This document shows positions 1 through 6,491 of a DNA stretch of 33,283 bases, piece after piece. How positions within the stretch are numbered: the stretch's first letter is position 1; each line of letters begins with the position of its first letter. A program made the position numbers and the translations under genes. The stretch is taken from the NCBI GenBank assembly GCA_016183235.1, contig JACPFA010000026.1:1-33283 (forward strand), written 5' to 3'. Origin of the DNA: Deltaproteobacteria bacterium. Lineage in GTDB: Bacteria > UBA10199 > DSSB01 > JACPFA01. The notes under the pieces were generated by a model. That model was not told the DNA's origin, made no database searches, and saw only the letters and a list, made by a program, of their open reading frames with translations.

Positions 1-13
1 AGAGTTAAATAAC

Positions 14-55
14 GAAGATTGCCACGCGAGCCTTCAGCTCGCTCGCAATGACATC
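14..55. repeat. Family A short palindromic repeat
   Basis: This copy has the family hallmarks: GAAGATTGC at one end, GCAATGACA at the other, and a self-complementary middle (GCGAG...CTCGC). Similar copies recur near 1443, 1512, 12937, 13929, 13971, 14934 and 18558. It lies just downstream of the PIN toxin gene that reads leftwards. It may be a mobile palindromic (REP/MITE-like) element; no transposase is present in the window. Confidence 0.7.
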
Positions 56-158
56 TTTTTTAAAAATGTTAACTCAATATGAAAACTGCCTACTGACATT
101 TTCACGTAGCAGTTAACTGACATATTGACGGAGCTTGTACACCCCACTTCGTTTGATT

Positions 159-551
159 TTAGTAGGAAGTTACAAATTGAAATGAATTTAATTTTTTTAA
201 ACTTTTATCAAAAGTTAGGGTTGTCTCACAATCATGGCTTTGATTAAGCCTGCCAATGAGGCAATCAGCAAAATCAACGCTATTAACCTTAAAATCATCT
301 AACGCGCCCCAAATCGTATCCCTTTTCTCAAAAGTAATTTCCCGCGTGGTTAGCAATTTCTCAATAATGAGAATGATGTCTTTCTTATTGAGTTCATAAC
401 AAGAATCCAACACCCAAACAAGTTCGCATATAACGATGAGATTGATAAAAAATTCATCCCCCGCCTCAATAATCTTTGCTGCAGTTTTAGCCTGCAAGTC
501 GTCATCTTGCACTAAATAACGCACTAAAACATTCGTATCTAAGCCAATCAT
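159..551 (-). CDS. PIN-domain toxin, VapC-like
   Basis: A 130-residue PIN-fold ribonuclease, the usual toxin of VapBC modules. The N-terminal strand with Asp5 (LDTN), Glu43 in CELVW, Asp93 and Asp96 in the VDFADC stretch, and Asp115 in LTFD match the acidic metal-binding cluster of the family. The start codon overlaps the stop of the upstream antitoxin gene by four bases (ATGA), which implies translational coupling. Its RNA target cannot be read from sequence. The family assignment is firm; the toxin role is inferred from the gene pair. Confidence 0.88.
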   Translation of the reverse strand: MIGLDTNVLVRYLVQDDDLQAKTAAKIIEAGDEFFINLIVICELVWVLDSCYELNKKDIILIIEKLLTTREITFEKRDTIWGALDDFKVNSVDFADCLIGRLNQSHDCETTLTFDKSLKKLNSFQFVTSY

Positions 552-793
552 AGTTTCCTCTTAAATCTAGATTTAACGGCTTGATTCATGGCTTCTATCG
601 TAACCGATTTTTTAGAAAAAGGTTTTAAGATTCCCTTAAGCTCTCTTACTGAAATCATAGCGGGTTTTAGCATCACACTTCCATCTTCCTTGATAATAAA
701 ATCGATACGGTCGCCTGTTTCGATCTTTAACAATTTACGAACGTCTTTTGGAATGGTGGTCTGGCCTTTACTAGTTAAAACGGAGGTCGGCAT
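548..793 (-). CDS. AbrB/MazE-type antitoxin
   Basis: An 81-residue protein with the swapped-hairpin AbrB signature near the N-terminus: SKGQTTIPKDVRKLL, then GDRIDF and a VMLKP strand. Such proteins bind DNA through this N-terminal fold and neutralise the toxin with the C-terminal tail. The start at 793 is preceded by AGGAAT at a suitable distance. It precedes and overlaps the PIN toxin gene. A perfect inverted repeat lies about 20 bases upstream, so autoregulation is likely. Confidence 0.88.
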   Translation of the reverse strand: MPTSVLTSKGQTTIPKDVRKLLKIETGDRIDFIIKEDGSVMLKPAMISVRELKGILKPFSKKSVTIEAMNQAVKSRFKRKL

Positions 794-811
794 TAAATTC
801 CTTTCTTAATA

Positions 812-843
812 TTATTTTCCTTACCTTATAGTAAGGAAAATAA
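812..843. promoter_or_regulatory. Operator-like palindrome of the AbrB/PIN module
   Basis: Perfect 13-bp arms (TTATTTTCCTTAC at 812-824 and its complement at 831-843) flank a 6-bp spacer. It lies directly upstream of the antitoxin start at 793, where an AbrB-type dimer or toxin-antitoxin complex would bind to repress the operon. The function is inferred; the symmetry is seen directly. Confidence 0.75.
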
Positions 844-884
844 ACGGCCTCTGTCAAGGGGCGTTCCAAAAAATCACCAATTCC

Positions 885-1157
885 TTACAAAATAATCAAA
901 GGTTTCAATATGGCAAACTGCTTAGGCCCTATCCCCTTAATTTTTAAAAGATCTTCTTTACGCTTAAAGGGCCGCTTTTGCCGCCATTGAATGATCGCCT
1001 CAGCCCTTTTAGGGCCAATGGCAGGCAGCTTTATCAATTCTTCTTTAGACGCAAGGTTTAGATTAATCACTCCTACAAATTCTTTCGCAAGAATTTGGGA
1101 AGGCAAGGCCAGCAAGAAAAAGCCTAAGATCAAAACAAAAAATATTTTTTTGATCAT
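885..1157 (-). CDS. ComEA-like helix-hairpin-helix protein
   Basis: A 90-residue exported protein. A hydrophobic signal segment (about residues 5-24, ending LAK) is followed by tandem helix-hairpin-helix motifs: INLNLASKEELIKLPAIG and LLKIKGIGPKQ. This is the compact single-domain ComEA type, which binds incoming DNA in the periplasm during natural transformation. The start overlaps the stop of the upstream 66-residue gene (ATGA). The sigma-54-type promoter at 1385-1401 would drive both. Other exported HhH proteins are possible, so the competence role is inferred. Confidence 0.8.
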   Translation of the reverse strand: MIKKIFFVLILGFFLLALPSQILAKEFVGVINLNLASKEELIKLPAIGPKRAEAIIQWRQKRPFKRKEDLLKIKGIGPKQFAILKPLIIL

Positions 1158-1354
1158 GACACGGCCTCCTTCGCAGGAGCTGCGGCTTGCCTAGGTTTGC
1201 GTTTGCGAATATGGATTTTCCCCGTAAAAGGCAGGGCATCGAGCAGCACATTAATCGATTGATCACGATTAATAAAAGCAACCCCAATTTTAGCCCAGGG
1301 CCGATCTTGATCTTCAGGGGTAATGGCAAATACATCTAAAATTTCTAACGACAT
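1154..1354 (-). CDS. Small conserved protein of unknown function
   Basis: A 66-residue protein with no signal peptide. The stretch WAKIGVAFINRDQSINVLLD followed by a LPFTGKIHIR strand resembles short proteins I recall as common in Deltaproteobacteria with a W-x-x-IG-A-F...S-I-N-V-LDALP pattern. That family has no assigned function that I know of. An excellent AGGAGG lies five bases before the ATG. The gene is translationally coupled to the ComEA-like gene and follows a sigma-54-type promoter. Confidence 0.75.
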   Translation of the reverse strand: MSLEILDVFAITPEDQDRPWAKIGVAFINRDQSINVLLDALPFTGKIHIRKRKPRQAAAPAKEAVS

Positions 1355-1384
1355 GCGAACCTCCTATATTTGCCAAAAGGAGAA

Positions 1385-1401
1385 AGCAAAAACAGTGCCA
1401 A
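1385..1401 (-). promoter_or_regulatory. Sigma-54-type promoter for the ComEA unit
   Basis: Read on the minus strand the sequence is TTGGCACTGTTTTTGCTT. It has the invariant GG (1399-1398) and GC (1387-1386) exactly ten bases apart and matches TGGCAC-N5-TTGC closely. Transcription would begin near 1374, about 20 bases before the AGGAGG-led start at 1354. No activator gene is in the window. Confidence 0.65.
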
Positions 1402-1411
1402 AATCGCTAAG

Positions 1412-1852
1412 TTAAAATTTCTGAATGGAATTATAATAATTTGTCATTGCGAGCGAGCCCTGAGCCTGCCCCGGCCCACGAGCCGGGGTGGCAATCTCAC
1501 CAGTTAAAACGGAAGATTGCTTCACCCCTAAAGGGGTTCGCAATGACAGATTACTTTGATAATAAACGGATCTCATAATAAGACGCCTTGTTTCAATCTG
1601 AGACTCATCTTCGTCGTCTGTTTCGTTTTGATCTTCTTCGACTGGGTCTTCTTCTTCACCAGCCTCTTCATCATCAGGCTTACTCGCGGATACATCAGGT
1701 GCTGCCTCAGACAAATCGCCGCTAGAAGCCGGGGCCGGATTCCCAACATCAACCACCGTGATTGGGGGAGTGGGGTTGCCTACATCCACAACCTCACCCC
1801 CACAACCCGCTAACATTAAAAACAAACTTAAGATTAACGCCCACTTTTTCAT
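1412..1852 (-). CDS. Small acidic lipoprotein with repeat-derived C-terminus
   Basis: A 146-residue predicted lipoprotein: MKKWALILSLFLMLAGC has the lipobox LAGC. The body is very acidic (a run rich in Glu and Asp around residues 60-85) and starts with a duplicated VDVGNP motif. The start at 1852 is preferred over 1858 because AGAGG lies six bases before it. The last ~50 residues are translated from two family A palindromes (1512-1549 and 1443-1497), so the original stop was probably earlier. It starts ten bases after the beta-propeller gene and belongs to the same unit. Function unknown. Confidence 0.72.
   Translation of the reverse strand: MKKWALILSLFLMLAGCGGEVVDVGNPTPPITVVDVGNPAPASSGDLSEAAPDVSASKPDDEEAGEEEDPVEEDQNETDDEDESQIETRRLIMRSVYYQSNLSLRTPLGVKQSSVLTGEIATPARGPGQAQGSLAMTNYYNSIQKF
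1443..1549. repeat. Head-to-head pair of family A repeats
   Basis: Two family A copies face each other: 1443-1497 (TGTCATTGCGAG...GCAATCTC, with an inner CCCCGGC...GCCGGGG hairpin) and 1512-1549 (GGAAGATTGC...GCAATGACAG, with an inner CCCCT...AGGGG hairpin). Both lie in the 3' coding part of the acidic lipoprotein gene and are translated. Confidence 0.75.
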
Positions 1853-1861
1853 GATCATCCT

Positions 1862-3847
1862 CTACCATACATAAGATTTAAGCATGCTCAATTGCCCATC
1901 TAACTGGTGCAGGCTCAAACCCTCGGTGGTTAACAAAATCAACACCTTGGTTTTACTATCCCCTAAAAAGATACTGCGTTGAACATGCTCAAGATCAGGC
2001 CCATATCCATATTCATTGGCATTGGTGCTCAATTGATAAGTCCCGGCCAAGGTAAAACTATTATCGGCATTGAGTTTATAAAGTTGCACTCCACTGTAAA
2101 GAAAAGGCCCATACTGGCTGCCACCAGCCGAGGGCCCATGCAAATCAATGGGTAAAGCTAGCATGGATAGAGTTGGATCATAGGTAAAGGCATGGGGTTC
2201 ATACAATGCTATCGAATCAGTGCCCCGCCCCCCTATGACGGAGGAAGAATCCTCTAATGGATCTGAAGGGTTAGTGACATCAAAGACCGAAAGCTTTAAC
2301 CCCTGAAACCAGGCAAAATCACCCATGTCTTCAGCATCGTTGCCCAAACCGATCAAATGGTTTTCATCAATAGGATGCAAATAGGTCGAAAAACCTGGCA
2401 CCTTGAGTTCACCCGCCACTTTAGGGTTCTTTGGATCTGCCAAATCAATCACAAAAAGTGGGTCCACTTTTTTAAAAGTCACCACATATCCCTTGGGGCC
2501 AATGAATCTTACGGCATAGATCTTTTCGCCTTTGGCAAGACCTTCTACTTTACCCAAAAGCTTTAACCCAGAATCTTGGGTATCTAAGGTGTAGACCTGG
2601 TTAACGGCCGAATTGTTACTCCCAAAACCACCGATGTCACCTTGGGTCGTCGCCACCCGTAAGGCCCCTTGCCATTCGCCCATGGCATATTCATTGAGCA
2701 AATGCCCATCAACTTGGCCACTACCGGTGTAAATTGGTTTTTCGGCCAAAGCAAAGCGATGAATAGCGGTTTGATCTTCACCCAACACACCCTCACTCAC
2801 ATAAAGGGCGCGCCCGCTGGCATAGATTAGATCGCTCAATCCCAACACCAAAGCATGTTGATCGGCTACAGTTACATCGGCAAAAGATACTGTGGTTACA
2901 TCCACCAAGAACTTCGCTGTATTATTAGAAGAGGCATAAAATTCAGTGCATTGGGCAGGATCTTCTGTAATAGCCCCATTAGCAGAAAGAGAATGGTAGG
3001 CTCTAGCCTGATAAGTTTTAGAAAAATCAAATTGATCGATCTGTTCTAAATTTTCTTTTTTCAGTTTTTCAATATACTTTACTAATTTTTCTTTACCCAA
3101 TACGGTGGCTTTTTCTTCTGCACAATCCACCAAATCATAGGGGATTGAATAACTCATGTTGGGTATCGACAATCCCACATTTGAAATCAAATGGATTTTA
3201 TCTCCAATCCGTCGATCGGCTGATAAATGGCCCGGATAATAAGACTCTCGCAATACCTTGGGGCTTTTGGGAGCACTTATATCTAAAACGGTCATTTGAG
3301 TAAAACCAGCTCCACTGTTTACTGGGCTTGTCTTAACTCCCACGGGTAACTGGTTATTCCAAACTTTGGATAGGATCACGACCTTGTTTTGAGAAAGATA
3401 GAGGGCCTCGGCTTCTCCATCAACAGCAAGACTCGCCAATAAAGTAAATTGGCTAACTGGCCATACTTGAAAGATATAAAATTTATTTTGACTCAAGGCA
3501 TAAACGTATTTGCCATCTGTTTTGATAAGATCGGATTCATCCACGCCTTTTTCCTGAACGTTCGTAGGGGTAAAAGTCGCAGCTTCACTCGCGGGAGAAG
3601 AAGCCAAAGATGGCGTAACGTCATAATAATATTTTACACAAAATTGATCCGGCTCTTTGAGATAGGCATCTAAGGGGTCATTCATTTGTTGAACGGCGCT
3701 GGTTTTGAGATAACTATTAACCTCGTCACAACTTTGCATCGGGGTCAGGCCTATTTTTTTCTGGAATGATCCGACAGGATCTTCGGCTGTACTTTGGCAA
3801 CCCACCCCTAATAAACTCAAAGCAATTAATAAGTAGAAGCGTTTCAT
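1862..3847 (-). CDS. Secreted beta-propeller lipoprotein (COG4880-type)
   Basis: A 661-residue predicted lipoprotein. The signal peptide ends in LGVGC, so Cys17 would be lipidated. The stretch NVQEKGVDESDLIKTDGKY is the hallmark of the beta-propeller domain family distantly related to WD40 repeats. Later blade-like repeats include MTVLDISAPKSPKVL, FVIDLADPKNPKVAGELKVP and LSVFDVTNPSDP. The family is exported and mostly uncharacterised; binding or scaffold roles are usually assumed. The start overlaps the TIGR02147 gene by four bases and is preceded by AAGGAC. The co-expression with a regulator-like gene is notable. Confidence 0.85.
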   Translation of the reverse strand: MKRFYLLIALSLLGVGCQSTAEDPVGSFQKKIGLTPMQSCDEVNSYLKTSAVQQMNDPLDAYLKEPDQFCVKYYYDVTPSLASSPASEAATFTPTNVQEKGVDESDLIKTDGKYVYALSQNKFYIFQVWPVSQFTLLASLAVDGEAEALYLSQNKVVILSKVWNNQLPVGVKTSPVNSGAGFTQMTVLDISAPKSPKVLRESYYPGHLSADRRIGDKIHLISNVGLSIPNMSYSIPYDLVDCAEEKATVLGKEKLVKYIEKLKKENLEQIDQFDFSKTYQARAYHSLSANGAITEDPAQCTEFYASSNNTAKFLVDVTTVSFADVTVADQHALVLGLSDLIYASGRALYVSEGVLGEDQTAIHRFALAEKPIYTGSGQVDGHLLNEYAMGEWQGALRVATTQGDIGGFGSNNSAVNQVYTLDTQDSGLKLLGKVEGLAKGEKIYAVRFIGPKGYVVTFKKVDPLFVIDLADPKNPKVAGELKVPGFSTYLHPIDENHLIGLGNDAEDMGDFAWFQGLKLSVFDVTNPSDPLEDSSSVIGGRGTDSIALYEPHAFTYDPTLSMLALPIDLHGPSAGGSQYGPFLYSGVQLYKLNADNSFTLAGTYQLSTNANEYGYGPDLEHVQRSIFLGDSKTKVLILLTTEGLSLHQLDGQLSMLKSYVW

Positions 3848-4686
3848 ACTTGTCCTTTCTCTTTCGCATCCAAGCGAAAAAGTTGAAGATTGAATTGATA
3901 AACCCCGGTGGGCTTCCCCTCAGGTTTCGATAAATAATGGATAACGAGTTTACGAAAATCTCGAATCATCCCTTTGACCTTACTCAATTGCCCAAGACTT
4001 AAGGCCATGGTCATGCCCCCAAATTCGCGTTCTTCGGGGGTTTGCTCGGTTAAGGCCACCCGAGCCCGAGCGATAACTTGCTCATGATAGGAATAAGCTG
4101 CCAAAAATTGGGCTTCTTCCCCGGTGGTAATTGGCTGATCTGAAATTTGTAATTTCCCCTGTTCATCACGAACTAATAATTTTAATTTGAGGAGTAACTC
4201 GATGGCCTCGCGAGCTTGTTTAGGAGTCACCGCATGATCCAATCGCCCGGCAATCCAAGCAGGGTCTTCTTGAAATTCAGCCAAACGCACTAATTCTAAA
4301 ATAGCGGGATAATACCAAGTAGAAAGAAACTCATATTGCTCTTTTTCTAACTGTCGCACTCGCTCACATTCTGGAAAAGCCAAGAGTTGTTGATAATAAT
4401 TTTGTTTACGTTCAGCATCTTTGGCCTGAGCGTAGTTCACCAACAATTCAAAAAACTTAGTCTCACGAGCGCTTAATTTTAAAGCCTGACTAAACCGGTC
4501 GATGCTCTCCTCGGTTAAATTGCGCTTGCCTTGAATCACCAACATCAAAAAATTGGGGGAACTGTAACCCGCACGTTTAGCAAAATATCGATAAGAAAAG
4601 GCTGGGCTAGCCGCTTTGGCCTGTTGAAAGCGATCTTTTAAAAACATTCGATAGTCCCGATAGGTATAAATGGGTTCGATCTGCAT
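3844..4686 (-). CDS. TIGR02147/DUF4423 family protein, probable regulator
   Basis: A 280-residue protein. The N-terminal pattern YTYRDYRMFLKDRF...FSYRYFAKRAGYSSPNFLMLVIQGKRNL is diagnostic of TIGR02147, which has an HTH-like N-terminal half and an all-helical C-terminal half. The family is frequent in Bdellovibrio, Fibrobacter and related bacteria and is thought to be regulatory. The start at 4686 has AAGGA upstream. The alternative at 4710 lies in the loop of a hairpin and has no ribosome-binding site. It is the first gene of a coupled unit with two lipoprotein genes. DNA binding is inferred. Confidence 0.82.
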   Translation of the reverse strand: MQIEPIYTYRDYRMFLKDRFQQAKAASPAFSYRYFAKRAGYSSPNFLMLVIQGKRNLTEESIDRFSQALKLSARETKFFELLVNYAQAKDAERKQNYYQQLLAFPECERVRQLEKEQYEFLSTWYYPAILELVRLAEFQEDPAWIAGRLDHAVTPKQAREAIELLLKLKLLVRDEQGKLQISDQPITTGEEAQFLAAYSYHEQVIARARVALTEQTPEEREFGGMTMALSLGQLSKVKGMIRDFRKLVIHYLSKPEGKPTGVYQFNLQLFRLDAKEKGQV

Positions 4687-4699
4687 GATGTCCTTTCTT

Positions 4700-4721
4700 G
4701 ACTTTAGCATCGGCTAAAGTC
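4700..4721. promoter_or_regulatory. Leader hairpin before the TIGR02147 gene
   Basis: A perfect 9-bp stem (GACTTTAGC and GCTAAAGTC) closes on a four-base loop, a few bases upstream of the ribosome-binding site of the gene starting at 4686. It could be an operator or an RNA structure in the leader. There is no U-run to suggest termination. Confidence 0.45.
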
Positions 4722-4884
4722 CACAGATGGTTGTTTGATTTTAGTAAATTTCGTATTCTTATAGAATACATATCAAAATATTTATTTTTAATAACTTATT
4801 AAAATTATTAATCTATTAATAATTTTTCACTTACTAATGAATTACATTTCATATTTATCAAATATATAAGAATACATCTTGGGC
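4722..4884. other. AT-rich intergenic region with operator-like palindrome
   Basis: No gene is seen. The stretch is very AT-rich and holds a 7-3-7 palindrome at 4753-4769 (GTATTCT, TAT, AGAATAC). The half-site AGAATAC recurs at 4869-4875. It lies upstream of the minus-strand TIGR02147 gene, so these could be binding sites of that protein. The rest shows only AT-rich sequence. Confidence 0.4.
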
Positions 4885-5159
4885 AGTAATGCCTCAGTTT
4901 TAGGGGTTTAACTTTCCTCAACCCGCGCGGAATTTATCCTGAGGCTCGGCGAAGGACTCCTCGTATTCGCACTTAAAAAACATTAGTTTGTTTGGAAGCT
5001 TGTCCCGAGGTTTTACGAGGGATCTCCTCGTTCGTAGGAGATCCTTCGCTAAGGCTCAGGACAGGCTTCTACAAACTATATGTTTTTTAAGTGCTCATGA
5101 CTCGTCGTTCTCGCGCAAAGGGTTTCGGAAAGCTAAACCCCTAAAACTGAGGCATTACT
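4885..5159. repeat. Large nested fold-back palindrome 1
   Basis: Outer arms 4885-4910 and 5134-5159 are perfect 26-bp inverted copies. A second arm pair lies at 4969-4991 and 5071-5094 (15 bp perfect, one extra T, then 8 bp), and a central hairpin GGATCTCCT/AGGAGATCC at 5020-5044. Between these the two halves still pair imperfectly. It fills the space between the TIGR02147 promoter region and the RHH/PIN module. No coding region is convincing inside it. Confidence 0.8.
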
Positions 5160-5213
5160 ACGAAGGCTTAAAAAGTATTGATTTTTTTGTTTAATAAATA
5201 TATGCTTATTCAT

Positions 5214-5456
5214 ATGGAATCTATATTGACTTCACTTAGCTTGCCTAAAAATTTAGAAATTAAAATTAAAAAACTTGCGAAAAGTCGTGGTCAACCTAAG
5301 AGCAAACTTATTCAAGAAGCTCTCTTCCAATATGTGCAAAGACAAGAGTTAGAAGAAATTGAAAGGAAAATGCAGCAAAAGGCCAGGCAACTAGGCATTG
5401 AATCGGATGAAGATGTGGTAGAAATGATTCACGAATTACGGAAAAGCAAGTCGTGA
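5214..5456 (+). CDS. Ribbon-helix-helix antitoxin-like protein
   Basis: An 80-residue protein. The N-terminal TSLSLPKNLEIKIKKLAKSRGQPKSKLIQEALFQYV fits a CopG/RHH fold (strand, helix, turn, helix), and the remainder is a charged helix typical of toxin-binding tails. ATG 5214 fits best at the fold boundary; ATG 5202 is possible, and neither has a clear ribosome-binding site. The stop overlaps the GTG start of the PIN toxin gene by four bases. The pair makes a second VapBC-type module. Confidence 0.75.
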   Translation: MESILTSLSLPKNLEIKIKKLAKSRGQPKSKLIQEALFQYVQRQELEEIERKMQQKARQLGIESDEDVVEMIHELRKSKS

Positions 5457-5875
5457 GGGTGGTATTTGATACAAACATTTTTATTTCAGGTTTACTTTTT
5501 AAAGGAGGCATCCCCTCAAGACTTATAGACTTAGCTCACGACAAAAAATTCGATCTCTTCTTTTCTCCCGAAATTTTGGAAGAAATAAAAAGGGTCTCTC
5601 AACTGAAGTTTGAGTTAACCCTCCATGAAAGAGATCGTTTGTTAAGTTTTATCGAAAAGCTAGGTGCTAAAGTTTATCCATCCCAAGAAGTTAGCTTGAT
5701 CAAAAATGACTGGACCGATAATCGTATTTTGGAATGTGCTCTGGAGGCAGAGGCTGATTATCTGGTTACGGGAGACAAAAAACATCTTCTCCATCTTACC
5801 CATTCCTTTTCTTTCCAAATTGTACTACCCACTCATTTCTACAAAATTTACTATACTAACAAGTCCTCTGTATAG
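5453..5875 (+). CDS. PIN-family putative toxin (TIGR00305-like)
   Basis: A 140-residue PIN protein of the family annotated as putative toxin component. RVVFDTNIFISGLL carries the first aspartate (Asp6), SPEILEEIKRV the conserved glutamates, and DNRILECALEAEADYLVTGD the later acidic cluster. It starts at GTG 5453, overlapping the RHH gene stop. The last residues, TNKSSV and the stop codon, lie inside the left arm of fold-back palindrome 2. The convergent gene ends in TNKSSI from the mirror arm. Confidence 0.85.
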   Translation: MRVVFDTNIFISGLLFKGGIPSRLIDLAHDKKFDLFFSPEILEEIKRVSQLKFELTLHERDRLLSFIEKLGAKVYPSQEVSLIKNDWTDNRILECALEAEADYLVTGDKKHLLHLTHSFSFQIVLPTHFYKIYYTNKSSV

Positions 5876-6030
5876 GCTACAGATTGCGAGGATTATGTGG
5901 CGAGAGAAGGAAGATGAGCAAAAAGCCCGCAGGCGTACCTTAGGGTACGTCGAGGACTTTTTGCGAAATCTGACGCGCTCGCAGCCCATAAACCGAAGCA
6001 AGCTGTAGCCTATATAGAGGACTTGTTAGT
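5855..6030. repeat. Large nested fold-back palindrome 2
   Basis: Outer arms 5855-5882 and 6003-6030 match at 27 of 28 positions. An inner pair GCAAAAAG (5918-5925) and CTTTTTGC (5957-5964) and a central GCGTACC...GGTACGT hairpin (5933-5950) share the same centre. The stop codons of two convergent genes lie in the two arms, so it may act as a bidirectional transcription end. The loop, with GCGTAC...GTACGT followed by GAGGA, resembles the loop of fold-back 5. Confidence 0.8.
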
Positions 6031-6426
6031 AAGATTGCCTTGCCACTGCTCAATTTGTTGGCGGTATTGAAGATAAGTTTCTGCAGCCAAAGATGACAAG
6101 CTTTCTTGATCTTTAAGCATCTCTAATTTTCGAATGATCTCTTTAAAGAGATGTATCTCTTCATTCCTTTTTTCGTGGGCAGGTTGCCAATCAACCACGC
6201 TTGAATTGCCTAAGGCGTTAAGCTCCCGGTCAAGTTCTGAAAAAATATTTTCTAAAATTTTTATATGAAGCAAGATGGATTGAAGCCCCTCTTCAAATGG
6301 CAAGGTGTCGGGGGCCCTGGCTTCTGAGAGTGGAACCAAAAATTCATACAGTTCACTGGCCAAATAGGCCCAGGTGATTTCGAACTGTTTTTCTAAGTCG
6401 GTTATGGTTTCGAATTGTTCGTTCAT
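6010..6426 (-). CDS. Small helical protein of unknown function
   Basis: A 138-residue soluble protein with no signal peptide or membrane segment. It is rich in Glu, Leu and Gln and reads as helical throughout (for example LFKEIIRKLEMLKDQESL). I do not recognise a family; chaperone-like or flagellar FliT-like helical bundles are possible but unsupported. There is no clear ribosome-binding site before ATG 6426. The C-terminal TNKSSI is encoded by the arm of fold-back 2 and nearly matches the C-terminus of the convergent PIN toxin. Confidence 0.6.
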   Translation of the reverse strand: MNEQFETITDLEKQFEITWAYLASELYEFLVPLSEARAPDTLPFEEGLQSILLHIKILENIFSELDRELNALGNSSVVDWQPAHEKRNEEIHLFKEIIRKLEMLKDQESLSSLAAETYLQYRQQIEQWQGNLTNKSSI

Positions 6427-6445
6427 AAAATGGAAGATTCTTCAC

Positions 6446-6477
6446 CATCATGGGTCCCTGCCTTCGCAGGGATGACA
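6446..6477. repeat. Family B-like short palindromic repeat
   Basis: TCATGGGTCCCTGC, a short loop, then GCAGGGATGACA: a self-complementary element related to family B (see 26717, 29197 and 30126). It lies between the end of uvrA and the small helical gene. It could form a hairpin after uvrA, but no T-run follows. Confidence 0.6.
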
Positions 6478-6491
6478 TTGTTCATTTATAA

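Noticed and set aside
1063-1335. Minus-strand open frame over the ComEA-like unit
   Set aside because: It is a shadow of the two real coupled genes in another frame.
5706-6008. Plus-strand open frame after the PIN toxin
   Set aside because: It is an out-of-frame reading of the toxin gene continued through fold-back 2.
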